From the NCBI RefSeq assembly GCF_013369385.1, contig NZ_SZTO01000013.1:1-64000 (forward strand): 64,000 nt of DNA, written 5' to 3'. Below the pieces are notes generated by a model, which saw nothing but the letters and a program-made list of their open reading frames with translations, was not told the DNA's origin and did no database searches. Both the position numbers and the translations under genes were made by a program. Shown here piece after piece: positions 41,977-52,440 of this stretch; the first letter of the stretch is position 1, and every line of letters starts with the position of its first letter. Source of the stretch: Vibrio sp. 05-20-BW147 (GTDB taxonomy: Bacteria; Pseudomonadota; Gammaproteobacteria; Enterobacterales; Vibrionaceae).

Positions 41977-43712
41977 TGACTTTTTCTACTGAAAATAATA
42001 AGCAGGTTGTATTAGGCGAAGAGTTAGGAAAACTGTCTGATAACGAGCGTTTAAAAATCCAGAGCAATTTCCTACGCGGAACAATTGAGCAAGATCTGCA
42101 AGACAGAATTACCGGTGGGTTTACCGCAGATAACTTTCAGTTGATTCGTTTTCATGGCATGTACCAGCAGGATGACCGTGACATTCGTAACGAGCGTGCC
42201 AAACAAAAACTAGAGCCATTACATAATGTTATGCTGCGCGCTCGTATGCCAGGCGGCATCATTACGCCCAAACAGTGGTTAGCGATTGATAAGTTTGCGA
42301 CAGAGCACTCTCTGTATGGAAGCATTCGCCTGACCACGCGTCAAACGTTCCAGTTTCACGGTGTGCTAAAGCCGAACATTAAGCTAATGCACCAAACGTT
42401 AAACAGTATTGGTATTGATTCAATCGCTACCGCTGGTGACGTTAACCGTAATGTCTTGTGTACCACCAATCCGGTTGAATCTGAGCTGCATCAAGAAGCG
42501 TACGAGTGGGCGAAAAAAATCAGTGAGCATTTACTGCCTAAGACCAAAGCGTATGCCGAAATTTGGTTAGACGGTGAAAAAGTAGAAACCACGGAAGACG
42601 ATGAGCCGATCCTAGGTAAAACTTACTTACCGCGTAAGTTTAAAACGACCGTTGTGATCCCTCCGCAAAATGACGTGGACGTTCATGCGAACGACCTCAA
42701 TTTTGTGGCGATTGCTGAAAAGGGCAAATTGATTGGCTTTAACGTGCTAGTGGGCGGCGGTTTGGCGATGACACATGGTGATACATCGACTTACCCACGT
42801 CGTGCCGATGATTTCGGTTACATTCCACTAGAGAAAACGCTGGATGTGGCCGCGGCTGTTGTGACGACTCAACGTGATTGGGGTAATCGCTCGAATCGTA
42901 AAAATGCCAAAACCAAGTACACCTTGGATCGTGTGGGTACCGATGTATTCAAAGCGGAAGTGGAAAAGCGTGCAGGCATTAAGTTTGAGGTTAGCCGCCC
43001 TTATGAGTTCACTGAGCGTGGCGATCGCATTGGCTGGGTTGAAGGAATTGATGGTAAGCACCATCTCACCCTGTTTATTGAAAATGGTCGCTTACTCGAT
43101 TATCCCGGCAAGCCGCTAAAAACTGGTGTGGCAGAAATCGCAAAAATTCATAAAGGTGATTTCCGTATGACGGCCAACCAAAACTTAATTGTGGCAGGTG
43201 TCTCTAAGAGCAACAAAGCCAAGATTGAGAAGTTGGCACGAGAGCATGGTTTGATGGATGAGGGTGTCAGCGAGCAGCGCAAGAACTCGATGGCGTGTGT
43301 GGCATTCCCTACCTGTCCGCTAGCCATGGCGGAAGCAGAGCGCTTTCTTCCTCAGTTCGTTACTGATGTGGAAGGCATTCTTGAAAAACATGGCCTTGAG
43401 AAAGAAGACAACATTATTTTGCGTGTCACGGGATGTCCGAATGGTTGTGGCCGTGCAATGTTGGCGGAAATTGGCTTAGTCGGTAAAGCGCCTGGTCGCT
43501 ACAATCTCCATCTTGGTGGCAACCGTGGTGGCACACGAGTGCCGAAGATGTATAAAGAGAACATCACCGACACGCAAATATTAGAAGAAATTGATGCGCT
43601 TGTTGGCCGCTGGGCGAAAGAGCGTTTGGATGGCGAGTGTTTTGGTGATTTCACGATACGTGCAGGTATTGTCGAAGAAGTCATCATTTCTAAGAGGGAT
43701 TTTTATGCTTGA
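41976..43712 (+). CDS. cysI: Sulfite reductase hemoprotein beta subunit
   Basis: Sirohaem and [4Fe-4S] enzyme that reduces sulfite to sulfide. 578 residues with two half-site repeats. The cluster/sirohaem cysteines are in [20 protein letters not shown] and [33 protein letters not shown] and [11 protein letters not shown] are conserved sirohaem-binding regions. Overlaps cysJ by one base and cysH by eight. Confidence 0.97.
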   Translation: MTFSTENNKQVVLGEELGKLSDNERLKIQSNFLRGTIEQDLQDRITGGFTADNFQLIRFHGMYQQDDRDIRNERAKQKLEPLHNVMLRARMPGGIITPKQWLAIDKFATEHSLYGSIRLTTRQTFQFHGVLKPNIKLMHQTLNSIGIDSIATAGDVNRNVLCTTNPVESELHQEAYEWAKKISEHLLPKTKAYAEIWLDGEKVETTEDDEPILGKTYLPRKFKTTVVIPPQNDVDVHANDLNFVAIAEKGKLIGFNVLVGGGLAMTHGDTSTYPRRADDFGYIPLEKTLDVAAAVVTTQRDWGNRSNRKNAKTKYTLDRVGTDVFKAEVEKRAGIKFEVSRPYEFTERGDRIGWVEGIDGKHHLTLFIENGRLLDYPGKPLKTGVAEIAKIHKGDFRMTANQNLIVAGVSKSNKAKIEKLAREHGLMDEGVSEQRKNSMACVAFPTCPLAMAEAERFLPQFVTDVEGILEKHGLEKEDNIILRVTGCPNGCGRAMLAEIGLVGKAPGRYNLHLGGNRGGTRVPKMYKENITDTQILEEIDALVGRWAKERLDGECFGDFTIRAGIVEEVIISKRDFYA

Positions 43713-44481
43713 TTCTGTTGCTTCAAAGCTGCAGCTATCAGAGCTAAAAACGTTAACGAAAGCGGAGCAAAGTCTCCGCTTGGCGGAAATTAACGTTGAG
43801 CTTGAACAGTTGTCAGCGCAAGAGCGGGTGGCTTGGGCGCTTACTCACTTAGAAGGTACATTTGCTGTATCTTCCAGCTTTGGCATTCAAGCGGCGGTGA
43901 TGCTGCACTTGGTTTCGCAACAAAAAGCCGACATTCCGATCATCTTAACGGACACGGGCTATTTGTTTCCGGAAACATACCAGTTCATTGATGAGCTAAC
44001 GACATCGTTGAACCTCAATCTCAAAGTATATCGAGCTTTAGAAAGTGCCAATTGGCAAGAAGCTCGCTACGGCAAACTTTGGGAGCAAGGGGTTGAAGGC
44101 ATAGAGCGTTATAACAAACTCAACAAAGTTGAGCCCATGCGCCGAGCATTGAATGAGCTACAAGTCGGCACTTGGTTTTCAGGACTAAGACGTGAACAGT
44201 CACAATCACGTGCGGGCTTACCTATACTATCGCTTCAAAACGGTGTGTTTAAGTTCTTGCCAGTGGTTGATTGGACGAACAAAGATGTTCACTACTACCT
44301 ACAGGAGCATGGTCTTTCTTACCATCCTCTGTGGGAGCAGGGGTATCTATCGGTAGGAGATACACACACGACCAAAAAATGGGAACCAGGAATGACAGAG
44401 GAAGAAACTCGCTTCTTTGGTTTAAAAAGGGAGTGTGGTCTACATGAAGAAGACAAGGAACAAGATGGCTCAGGTATTTAA
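43705..44481 (+). CDS. cysH: Phosphoadenylyl-sulfate reductase (thioredoxin)
   Basis: Reduces PAPS to sulfite, upstream of CysJI. 258 residues: [17 protein letters not shown] (PP-loop), [29 protein letters not shown], and the catalytic cysteine in KRECGLHEE. It lacks the extra CC pairs of APS reductases, consistent with PAPS as substrate. The longer ORF from 43591 is out of keeping with the family; ATG at 43705 with agaggga upstream starts inside the cysI stop. Third gene of cysJIH. Confidence 0.96.
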   Translation: MLDSVASKLQLSELKTLTKAEQSLRLAEINVELEQLSAQERVAWALTHLEGTFAVSSSFGIQAAVMLHLVSQQKADIPIILTDTGYLFPETYQFIDELTTSLNLNLKVYRALESANWQEARYGKLWEQGVEGIERYNKLNKVEPMRRALNELQVGTWFSGLRREQSQSRAGLPILSLQNGVFKFLPVVDWTNKDVHYYLQEHGLSYHPLWEQGYLSVGDTHTTKKWEPGMTEEETRFFGLKRECGLHEEDKEQDGSGI

Positions 44482-44535
44482 TGAGTGCTTGTGTTTGCTA
44501 GTGTCAGTGTGACTCATTGACAACATCAACATGAG

Positions 44536-44565
44536 AAAAATCCCTCGCAATGACGAGGGATTTTT
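44536..44565. terminator. Bidirectional intrinsic terminator
   Basis: A 12-bp perfect stem aaaaatccctcg/cgagggattttt with a 6-base loop sits between converging cysH and lysC. Confidence 0.85.
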
Positions 44566-44593
44566 GTTCTTCGTGGGTCGTATGTCGTTGCGT

Positions 44594-45943
44594 TTATCGC
44601 TCAAAAAGATCTTGATGAAGTTTCTGGATCACGCTCTTCGAGTCGTGAGCATCGACCAAGAAACAGAGGTTGTGATCACTTGCTCCGTAACAGATCATTC
44701 GCAGGTTAAAGTCACCTAAGGTGCTGAACACTTCTTTTGCGTAGCCCTTGGTTTCCATATGGTTACCAATCAATGCCACCAAACACAGATTGTGTTCAAC
44801 TTCGACCGTGCATAGCTCTTCCAGTTCTTTACGAGCAGCTTGTGGTAGCTCTGGTGCACCACCAGATGTGTCCGTTTTGTCTAGAGTTAGGGAAACACTG
44901 ATCTCTGAGGTTGTGATCAAATCCACGGAGATTTTATGTTTAGCGAGAATTTCAAACACTTTGGCTAAGAAGCCGTACGCATGGAACATCTTCGCACTGC
45001 GTAAGGTGACCATAGTCTGATTGCAGCGCAGCGCCAGTGCGCGGAAAAGTGGTGAGCTCTGAGCTTCGTGGCGAATCCAAGTTCCACCTTTCTCTGGTTC
45101 TTTAGAGGAACCAACAAAAACAGGGATGTCGTGACGAAGCGCTGGCACTAAGGTCGATGGGTGGAGAATTTTAGCGCCAAAATTGGCCATTTCAGATGCT
45201 TCTGCAAAGCTGATTTCTGGAATTGGTGCCGCTTTCGCTGCAATACGTGGATCGGTGGTGTAGATCCCCGGGACGTCCGTCCATATTTCTAAGCCAGTGG
45301 CTTTGACGCCTTCGGCAATCAGAGCGGCACTATAGTCACTGCCACCGCGGCCTAACGTTGTGGTATTGCCTTCTTCATCAGAGCCGATAAATCCTTGTGT
45401 AACGACGACGTAGTCACTACAAAGTGGCAGCAGTTTCTCTTGCGCGAGTTGTGAAATCTTCGCTACATCGGGCTCTGCACGGCCAAAATTATCATCTGTG
45501 CGCAATACGTCACGGATATCAAAACGGATTGCATTGACGCCACGTTCACGCATCAGTTGCGCAAGAATGTGAGTGGACATCAGCTCACCACACGCGACTA
45601 AGTGATCGGTCAGTTTATTGCTTGCTTGGATTGAGGCGGCCTCGGCAAGGCTTGCGATGGTATCGAGAATGGCATAGACCTCTGTCGCGGCAGCGGTAGC
45701 ATCGTTGAGTTCATTCAGGATCGCTTCATGAATCCCCGCGAGCTGAGCTAAAAGCTCAGCTCGGCGATCCTGTGATTGAACCCCATTGGCCAACTCAACC
45801 AACAAGTTCGTTACACCTGAACACGCGCTGCTCACAACCAAACGCGTGTCTGGATTATTTTCAATAATGGCAGAGCAACGGCTCATTGCCTCAAAGTTTG
45901 CAACACTAGTTCCACCAAATTTTGCTACATTTAATGCGCTCAC
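44594..45943 (-). CDS. lysC: Aspartokinase III (lysine-sensitive)
   Basis: Phosphorylates aspartate at the head of the lysine, threonine and methionine pathways. 449 residues, same as E. coli LysC: ALNVAKFGGTSVANFEAM, GRGGSDYSAALIAEG, and two C-terminal ACT domains (VDLITTSEISVSLTLD). The ORF track extends to 46066, but GTG at 45943 with GGGAG at 45951-45955 gives the correct N-terminus; the upstream part is riboswitch expression platform. Lysine feedback is expected both on the enzyme and by the upstream riboswitch. Confidence 0.95.
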   Translation of the reverse strand: MSALNVAKFGGTSVANFEAMSRCSAIIENNPDTRLVVSSACSGVTNLLVELANGVQSQDRRAELLAQLAGIHEAILNELNDATAAATEVYAILDTIASLAEAASIQASNKLTDHLVACGELMSTHILAQLMRERGVNAIRFDIRDVLRTDDNFGRAEPDVAKISQLAQEKLLPLCSDYVVVTQGFIGSDEEGNTTTLGRGGSDYSAALIAEGVKATGLEIWTDVPGIYTTDPRIAAKAAPIPEISFAEASEMANFGAKILHPSTLVPALRHDIPVFVGSSKEPEKGGTWIRHEAQSSPLFRALALRCNQTMVTLRSAKMFHAYGFLAKVFEILAKHKISVDLITTSEISVSLTLDKTDTSGGAPELPQAARKELEELCTVEVEHNLCLVALIGNHMETKGYAKEVFSTLGDFNLRMICYGASDHNLCFLVDAHDSKSVIQKLHQDLFER

Positions 45944-46067
45944 GGCATTTCTCCCACAACTTCCGAAAAATATTAACCGTTGGTAATCCAACATCCGATG
46001 TTTGTTTTGGTGAGGAAAGGGGCAGAGCAGTTTAGAGAGGTCAGTTTGAATAATCAGAAAATCCATC

Positions 46068-46240
46068 TCAGAAGCTCTTCATCAGGCTGAGCTGATGACA
46101 GTTGATGGGACTCAACCCAAGTCAACCGACAGATCAAATCCTGCAATTTTGATCTACCTCGGCACTACTCCCCCTGAATGTTCTGTGTTGGAGTTGCGGC
46201 TCCACAAAACATCTGCCTGGGCAGTGCTCCTCTTCTGCAA
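46068..46240 (-). ncRNA. Lysine riboswitch (L box) upstream of lysC
   Basis: Read on the minus strand the leader has AGAAGAGGAGC near the 5' side (46238-46225), GGGGGAGTAGTGCCGAGGT in the middle, GGTTGACTTGGGTTGAGTCCC, and closing CTTCTGAG (46074-46067), which pairs with GCAGAAG to form helix P1. These match lysC riboswitch landmarks (AGAGG, GCCGAGG, P1). The lysC GTG lies about 125 bases further; no obvious intrinsic terminator is between, so translational control is likely. Confidence 0.9.
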
Positions 46241-46457
46241 AAAGCTTAAACATTGAACGTTTTTCGCACCCCAATGTCAACGCTTAATTCGATCGTGATT
46301 GAAAGTTTTTATTAACAAATTTGTGACACTGGTTTGACCTCTAAGACTGTCGGCTAATTGCTGTCGTTGCTCGTTTGCTTTAGTGTGGAGAAACATAATT
46401 TGCATTAAAACGATTTCGCTGTCCGTTAACCTTTTTCACGCTTAGCAAGGAGCCGGT
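46241..46457. other. Divergent promoter region of lysC and the class V aminotransferase
   Basis: About 217 bases with no gene. It must hold the lysC leader promoter on minus and the aminotransferase promoter on plus. I found no firm operator. Confidence 0.5.
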
Positions 46458-47579
46458 ATGTCAATTCAAAGCTTTATTCCACCACGCCGTATATTAATGG
46501 GGCCAGGACCATCTGATATTTCCCCGCAAGTATTACAAGCACTTAGCCGCCCAACCGTGGGGCACTTGGACCCGCTGTTTATTCAGATGATGGATGAGCT
46601 CAAACAATTGCTTAAATACGCCTTTCAAACTAAGAATGACTTTACCATTGCGGTCTCAGCGCCAGGCAGTGCGGGAATGGAAGCGTGCTTTGTGAACCTG
46701 ATTGAACCGGGAGATAAAGTCATCGTCTGCCGCAATGGCGTGTTTGGTGAGCGCATGCGTGAAAATGTCATTCGCGCTGGTGGTGAGGCGATATTAGTGG
46801 ATGATGAGTGGGGAACACCAGTCTCGATTGAGAAGGTCGAGCAGGCCTTAACGCAACATCCGGATACCAAAATTCTGGCTTTTGTTCATGCAGAAACATC
46901 GACAGGCGCAAGAAGTGATGCGGAGACACTGGGGAAATTAGCAAAACAATATGGAGTGCTGACGATCGTTGATACGGTCACTTCGCTGGGAGGCATTCCG
47001 CTTAAAGTCGATGAATGGCAACTTGATGCGGTTTATTCCGGTAGCCAAAAATGTCTCTCTTGTGTCCCGGGTCTTGCTCCTGTGACGTTTTCTTCTGCCG
47101 CCATTGAGAAAATTCAGTCACGTAAAACACCCGTGCAAAGCTGGTTCTTAGACCAAAGCTTAGTGTTAGGTTATTGGAGTGGGGAAGGAAAACGCAGTTA
47201 TCATCATACCGCACCCGTCAACAGTTTGTATTCACTGCACGAAGCGTTGTTGATGCTGAAAAATGAAGGTCTGGAGAACGCTTGGGCGCGGCACGAAAAG
47301 ATGCACAACAAGCTGAAAGTGGGTCTCGAAAAATTGGGGTTCCAATTTGTGGTCGATGAAGAGTACCGTTTGCCTCAACTCAACGCGATCTATGTGCCTG
47401 AAGGTATCGATGAAGCGAAAGTGCGTAGCCATTTGCTTGAAACCTATAACTTGGAAATTGGCGCCGGTCTGGGAGCGTTAGCTGGTAAAGCGTGGCGTAT
47501 AGGCTTGATGGGTTACGGTGCGAGAGAGGAAAATGTCGCGTTATGTTTAAGAGCGCTTGAAGAGTCGCTCACTCAATAA
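46458..47579 (+). CDS. Class V aminotransferase, alanine-glyoxylate / serine-pyruvate type
   Basis: PLP enzyme of 373 residues. MGPGPSDISPQVLQALSRPT near the N-terminus and the PLP lysine in DAVYSGSQKCLSCVPGLAPV are typical of alanine-glyoxylate and serine-pyruvate aminotransferases; the exact donor and acceptor are not readable. ATG at 46458 follows aaggagccgg. Single-gene unit. Confidence 0.85.
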   Translation: MSIQSFIPPRRILMGPGPSDISPQVLQALSRPTVGHLDPLFIQMMDELKQLLKYAFQTKNDFTIAVSAPGSAGMEACFVNLIEPGDKVIVCRNGVFGERMRENVIRAGGEAILVDDEWGTPVSIEKVEQALTQHPDTKILAFVHAETSTGARSDAETLGKLAKQYGVLTIVDTVTSLGGIPLKVDEWQLDAVYSGSQKCLSCVPGLAPVTFSSAAIEKIQSRKTPVQSWFLDQSLVLGYWSGEGKRSYHHTAPVNSLYSLHEALLMLKNEGLENAWARHEKMHNKLKVGLEKLGFQFVVDEEYRLPQLNAIYVPEGIDEAKVRSHLLETYNLEIGAGLGALAGKAWRIGLMGYGAREENVALCLRALEESLTQ

Positions 47580-47600
47580 TCTTTGGTCAGTTAACAATAA

Positions 47601-47628
47601 AAAAGCGAAGCTGGTGAGCTTCGCTTTT
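47601..47628. terminator. Bidirectional intrinsic terminator
   Basis: A 12-bp perfect stem aaaagcgaagct/agcttcgctttt with a ggtg loop lies between the converging aminotransferase and pglL. Confidence 0.9.
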
Positions 47629-47643
47629 GTATTACATGACAAA

Positions 47644-49422
47644 CTACTGACCGGACGACACGGAGTGAGACAATGCCGCTGACGGTGGTTGATAGTGAAT
47701 GTTGCTGAAGTCGTTTTTAGGGAAGAGAAATTCAGCTTCCGTCTTTACTTGTTCTGCCTTACTCAAATCGCCAAGCCCTTGGTAGGCTAAGATTAAATTG
47801 GAATAAAACGCTGGTCTTGGCTTGGTCTTAATAATGTCAAGGGACCAATCAATATAGGGCTGAATCAATTTGGCATCTTGTGTTGCTAAGCCAATGTTGA
47901 GGTAGGTGCTGTAGACATCCCAATCGAAACGATCTTTCCACACCACGGGATTGGTGACGCGTTGTAAGAGATCTGGATTGACTGGGCGAGTGGTTTCAAA
48001 CTTGGTCAGAATGTAGTTAGTGTGTAATGCACTCAACATATAAAAAGTGGTCAAAATTGGCGTTACCAAACTGGCCACTCGTAGCAATGTTTTACTGACG
48101 ACAGAAAATTCAACCGTTTTCACTTTGGCAACGCGTTGATCAACCCAATAGATGAGTATGATGAAAATCAACCAGTGTGCCGCAGAGTGATAAAAAGGGT
48201 ACTCCAGTTGACTGTGCAATACGATCGGTACAAACAAGGCAAACATGGCTAAACGTGTGCCTTTCTTGGCACTGTGGATTCGGTTTAATACCAAGATGGC
48301 CGCGAGAAAAATCCCCAATAGCGGAACAAGCCCTCCTTCTACGCCCCAATAGAGCAGCTCGTTATGTGGATGATCCATCGCTGGAAGCGCTGGTGGATAT
48401 TGCTTGTTGAGTAAGTGCTGCCTTGCCGTGTACAAGGTGTAAGCAGACTCAAAATTGCCGTAACCGTAACCAGTGAAAGGCTTCTCTATCAGCATGTCGA
48501 GTGCTTGTGGGAAGGTATAGGAGCGAACATCGTTAAGGTGAGTCTTCTGGCTAACAAGGTTCGTTTCTTCAACTTGCAGCAACGCTACGGAGAGAGACAA
48601 ACCGAGAATGGCCGAACCTAACCATCCCCAAAAGCGAATCTTGGTACCGAAGCGATAGAGATAGGGAAGCACAAGCAGCAGGGCGATAATTGAGGCAAGC
48701 CAACCAGTGCGCGAGGCGAGCACGACTAGAAGGGGCACGGTCAGTAGTGGCACACAATAGAGCAAAGAGATTTCGCTCAGACGCTTGTTGTATTTATGTG
48801 GTTGTCTTGCGAGTAAATAACCAGACAGGACGAATCCGGTGGCAAGAAAGCTGGCCATGACATTAGGCTGCTGGAAAATACCATACGGACGATTCGACAT
48901 GGTGTTGTAACCCATCCAATTGCCCGGTTTGAGCCATAACATTTGGTAGTAGCCTAAGAGCGCTTCGAGCACGACCGCGAGGACAATCAGCCACAAAAGT
49001 CTCTGCTTATGTTTGTTACTGAAACGAAACTGCTGCAGTAAAACGAAAAAGGCGAAACCCGCCCATAAGCCGATGAGGCGAGTGATGGACTGGCTATAAT
49101 CGCTATTGGCGTAAAACAACGGCAGCGTTAGGATGAGACAACAAATAAACAGGCCAATCGTCAGTTTGGAGTAGCGTAAGTGGTGCTGGGTGGCGAGTTG
49201 GTAACAGCCAATGGCGCACGAGACGGAAAAGGCAATCCAAGTGGTCGGATTGAAAGAGAGTGCTAAACCAGCACCGCCGGGATTCGCCATAAAAAAGTGC
49301 ATTGCCACAAGAAATAGACTCGCCAGTGCAATGAGAAATAGTTTATTCAGTGGCACTTTGGCTTTAGGCTGTTCTAGTTGAGTTCCGCTTACGTGTATTG
49401 TTGCCATGACGTTGTTCTTCAT
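47644..49422 (-). CDS. pglL: O-oligosaccharyltransferase PglL / O-antigen ligase-like protein
   Basis: A 592-residue polytopic inner-membrane protein with about 12-13 helices, a large periplasmic loop with PAMDHPHNELLYWGVEGGL (the Wzy_C/PglL histidine motif), and a soluble tail with TPR-like helices (SNLILAYQGLGDLSKAEQVK). The family moves lipid-linked glycans onto proteins such as pilins, or onto lipid A. The homologue at the same place in V. cholerae has been shown to be a PglL-type transferase. It lies near uvrA and the MSHA pilus cluster, so a pilin could be a substrate; that is inference. ATG alternatives at codons 1 and 6. Confidence 0.82.
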   Translation of the reverse strand: MKNNVMATIHVSGTQLEQPKAKVPLNKLFLIALASLFLVAMHFFMANPGGAGLALSFNPTTWIAFSVSCAIGCYQLATQHHLRYSKLTIGLFICCLILTLPLFYANSDYSQSITRLIGLWAGFAFFVLLQQFRFSNKHKQRLLWLIVLAVVLEALLGYYQMLWLKPGNWMGYNTMSNRPYGIFQQPNVMASFLATGFVLSGYLLARQPHKYNKRLSEISLLYCVPLLTVPLLVVLASRTGWLASIIALLLVLPYLYRFGTKIRFWGWLGSAILGLSLSVALLQVEETNLVSQKTHLNDVRSYTFPQALDMLIEKPFTGYGYGNFESAYTLYTARQHLLNKQYPPALPAMDHPHNELLYWGVEGGLVPLLGIFLAAILVLNRIHSAKKGTRLAMFALFVPIVLHSQLEYPFYHSAAHWLIFIILIYWVDQRVAKVKTVEFSVVSKTLLRVASLVTPILTTFYMLSALHTNYILTKFETTRPVNPDLLQRVTNPVVWKDRFDWDVYSTYLNIGLATQDAKLIQPYIDWSLDIIKTKPRPAFYSNLILAYQGLGDLSKAEQVKTEAEFLFPKNDFSNIHYQPPSAALSHSVSSGQ

Positions 49423-49473
49423 CTGAAAAAAGAAACCAGCATTCCGCTGGTTTCATCACTTTACCTGTTTTTT

Positions 49474-52296
49474 CTATTTCAACATAGGCTTAAGGAAACG
49501 AGCGGTGTGCGAACCTTCGATCTGCGCCACATCTTCAGGAGTGCCCTGCGCAATGATTTCCCCTCCACCTTGGCCGCCTTCTGGACCTAAATCGATGATC
49601 CAGTCGGCCGTTTTGATCACATCTAAATTATGTTCGATCACGACAACGGTGTTGCCATGATCACGTAAACGATGCAATACGGTCAACAGTTGCTGGATAT
49701 CGTGGAAGTGTAGGCCCGTCGTTGGTTCATCCAAAATATAAAGGGTTTTGCCCGTATCGCGTTTGGACAACTCACGAGCCAGTTTTACCCGTTGTGCTTC
49801 ACCGCCAGAGAGGGTGGTGGCCGCTTGACCTAAACGGATATAAGAAAGACCAACATCCATTAAGGTTTGCAGTTTACGCGCGATGACAGGGACAGGAGCG
49901 AAAAACTCATGAGCGTCTTCTACGGTCATCTCTAGCACTTCATCGATGCTCTTCCCTTTGTAGTGTACTTCTAACGTTTCTCGGTTGTAGCGCTTGCCTT
50001 TACACACATCACAAGGGACATAAACATCAGGTAAAAAGTGCATTTCAACTTTGATCACACCATCACCTTGGCAAGCTTCACAGCGACCACCACGAACGTT
50101 AAAGCTGAAACGCCCTGGCTTGTAGCCGCGTGAACGAGACTCTTGGGTGCCGGAGAACAGCTCTCGAATCGGAGTGAAAATCCCCGTATAGGTCGCTGGA
50201 TTTGAACGCGGTGTGCGACCGATGGGGCTCTGGTCGATATCGATGACCTTATCAAAATGCTCTAAGCCTTTAATAGACTTATAAGGCGCTGGTTGAGCTG
50301 TGGTCGCTCCATTGAGTTGGGTATGAGCAATTTTGAAAAAGGTGTCGTTAATCAGTGTTGATTTACCTGAACCAGAAACCCCTGTGATACAACTGAATAG
50401 CCCGACAGGCAGCGAAAGATTGACCTCTTTAAGGTTGTTGCCACTGGCTCCAATGAGCTCAACCGTTTTGTTCTTATCTCTTGGTGTGCGTTGAGTCGGC
50501 ACAATAATCTGCTTGGCTCCGCTCAAGTATTGTCCGGTCAAGGAATCAGGATTGGCGAGAATCTCGGCCATTGTTCCTTCGGCAACCACTTGGCCACCAT
50601 GTACGCCTGCACCAGGACCAATGTCAATCACATGGTCGGCACAACGAATCGCATCTTCATCATGCTCTACGACTAATACGGTATTGCCGAGATCGCGTAA
50701 GTGCGTCAGTGTTTTGAGTAAGCGCTCATTGTCACGCTGGTGAAGGCCTATTGACGGTTCATCAAGCACGTACATCACGCCAACCAAACCGGCACCGATC
50801 TGACTAGCCAGACGAATACGCTGTGCTTCGCCACCAGACAAGGTTTCAGCGCTGCGAGACAGGTTCAAATAATTGAGGCCAACGTTGACTAAAAACTGCA
50901 GTCGATCGTTGATCTCTTTCATGACCTTCTCCGCAATTTGAGCTCGCTGCCCTTCGAGTTTTAAGGTGGCGAAAAAGGTCAATGCATCAGCGATACTCAA
51001 CTCGACGATTTGTGGCAATGTCGTGTCATTAATAAACACGTTGCGTGCTTCTAGGCGCAGACGCGTTCCACCACAACTGGTGCAAGGTTTGGTGGAGATA
51101 TATTTCACCAACTCTTCTCGTACCGAGTTAGATTCGGTGTCGCGATAACGACGCTCGAGTGTATTGAGAATACCTTCAAATGGATGGCGTTTAAGACGAA
51201 TGTCGCCTCGATCGTTGATGTACTTAAATTCGATTTCAGTGCGCCCTGAGCCTTTTAAAATGACCTCTTGGATGCGTTTTGAAAGCGAACTAAAAGGGAC
51301 ATGTAAATCGAAATCGTAATGCTCAGCCAGCGAGGTGAGCATTTGGAAATAGTAATAGTTTTTCTGATCCCAACCACGAATCGCCCCTTGCGCAAGACTT
51401 AAATTGGCATCTTGAATCACTCGGTCAGGATCAAAATATTGCTGAACCCCGAGGCCATCACAGGTGCCACAAGCCCCTGCTGGGTTATTGAACGAGAACA
51501 AACGTGGCTCAAGCTCTTGCATACTATAACCACAGTGGGGACACGCAAAATTGGCGGAAAAAACGATCTCTTCACCGTCCCCCTCCATAGGGGCAATCAC
51601 AGCGATGCCGCCTGAGAGTTCCAGTGCCGTTTCAAAGGATTCTGCGAGCCTTTGTTGTAAATCGCCACGCACTTTAAAGCGGTCAACCACCACTTCAATG
51701 GTGTGCTTTTTGTGTAACTCTAGCGTTGGTGGATCGGTGAGGTCACAGGTCTCTCCGTCAATACGCGCACGGATAAAACCTTGAGCAGCAAGATTCTCTA
51801 ATGTTTTAACGTGCTCGCCTTTGCGCTCTTTCACGATGGGGGCGAGCAACATCATTTTGGCACCTTCAGGCAGCTCCAGCACTTTGTCGACCATTTGGCT
51901 AATGGTTTGAGCCGCTAAAGGGACTTTGTGGTCAGGACAGCGAGGCTCACCAACGCGGGCATACAGTAGGCGAAGGTAGTCATACACTTCCGTGATGGTC
52001 CCTACGGTTGAACGCGGGTTGTGTGAGGTGGATTTTTGCTCGATAGAAATGGCTGGCGAGAGGCCTTCAATGTGGTCAACATCGGGCTTTTCCATCAAAG
52101 AGAGAAACTGGCGAGCGTAGGCTGACAGGGATTCTACATAACGTCGTTGGCCTTCAGCGTAAAGGGTATCAAAGGCCAAAGAAGACTTACCTGATCCGGA
52201 TAAGCCCGTAATAACGATCAGTTTATCTCGGGGAATGGTGAGATTTATGTTTTTGAGATTATGGGTACGTGCTCCGCGAACTTCTATCTTGTCCAT
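49474..52296 (-). CDS. uvrA: Excinuclease ABC subunit A
   Basis: Damage-recognition ATPase of nucleotide excision repair. 940 residues, equal to E. coli UvrA: two ABC ATPase domains with Walker [16 protein letters not shown] and [15 protein letters not shown], two signature LSGGEAQR motifs, and zinc-finger cysteines ([20 protein letters not shown]...[10 protein letters not shown]). The ORF is open to 52332, but ATG at 52296 ([18 protein letters not shown]) is the standard start. A LexA-like box lies 69-88 bases upstream. Confidence 0.97.
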   Translation of the reverse strand: MDKIEVRGARTHNLKNINLTIPRDKLIVITGLSGSGKSSLAFDTLYAEGQRRYVESLSAYARQFLSLMEKPDVDHIEGLSPAISIEQKSTSHNPRSTVGTITEVYDYLRLLYARVGEPRCPDHKVPLAAQTISQMVDKVLELPEGAKMMLLAPIVKERKGEHVKTLENLAAQGFIRARIDGETCDLTDPPTLELHKKHTIEVVVDRFKVRGDLQQRLAESFETALELSGGIAVIAPMEGDGEEIVFSANFACPHCGYSMQELEPRLFSFNNPAGACGTCDGLGVQQYFDPDRVIQDANLSLAQGAIRGWDQKNYYYFQMLTSLAEHYDFDLHVPFSSLSKRIQEVILKGSGRTEIEFKYINDRGDIRLKRHPFEGILNTLERRYRDTESNSVREELVKYISTKPCTSCGGTRLRLEARNVFINDTTLPQIVELSIADALTFFATLKLEGQRAQIAEKVMKEINDRLQFLVNVGLNYLNLSRSAETLSGGEAQRIRLASQIGAGLVGVMYVLDEPSIGLHQRDNERLLKTLTHLRDLGNTVLVVEHDEDAIRCADHVIDIGPGAGVHGGQVVAEGTMAEILANPDSLTGQYLSGAKQIIVPTQRTPRDKNKTVELIGASGNNLKEVNLSLPVGLFSCITGVSGSGKSTLINDTFFKIAHTQLNGATTAQPAPYKSIKGLEHFDKVIDIDQSPIGRTPRSNPATYTGIFTPIRELFSGTQESRSRGYKPGRFSFNVRGGRCEACQGDGVIKVEMHFLPDVYVPCDVCKGKRYNRETLEVHYKGKSIDEVLEMTVEDAHEFFAPVPVIARKLQTLMDVGLSYIRLGQAATTLSGGEAQRVKLARELSKRDTGKTLYILDEPTTGLHFHDIQQLLTVLHRLRDHGNTVVVIEHNLDVIKTADWIIDLGPEGGQGGGEIIAQGTPEDVAQIEGSHTARFLKPMLK

Positions 52297-52364
52297 CTTT
52301 GATGCTCTGTGTAATACCAACAAGTTGAGCAAGTATTACATAGTGTGAGAAATGTGCAATAAAA

Positions 52365-52384
52365 TACTGGATAAAAAAACAGTT
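52365..52384 (-). promoter_or_regulatory. LexA/SOS-like box upstream of uvrA
   Basis: TACTGG-ATAAAAAA-ACAGTT fits the CTGT-N8-ACAG SOS core with one mismatch (CTGG for CTGT), in the 20-bp TACTG...CAGTA layout. Position relative to uvrA suits repression. Confidence 0.6.
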
Positions 52385-52389
52385 AAAAA

Positions 52390-52415
52390 TAAGGCGCTTT
52401 ATTCAAAGCGCCTTA
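52390..52415 (-). terminator. Intrinsic terminator of galU
   Basis: An 11-bp perfect stem taaggcgcttt/aaagcgcctta with attc loop and T-rich flank on minus lies 26 bases past the galU stop. Confidence 0.85.
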
Positions 52416-52440
52416 TACGTTTCGATTTAGAGGAAGTTGA

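Noticed and set aside
45944..46066. N-terminal extension of LysC to an apparent 490 residues
   Set aside because: It lies in the riboswitch expression platform; GTG at 45943 has a good ribosome-binding site and matches E. coli LysC length.
52300..52330. A second SOS box (CTGTGTAATACCAACA) before uvrA
   Set aside because: Spacing between half-sites is 9, not 8, and the second half is poor; the site at 52365 is better.
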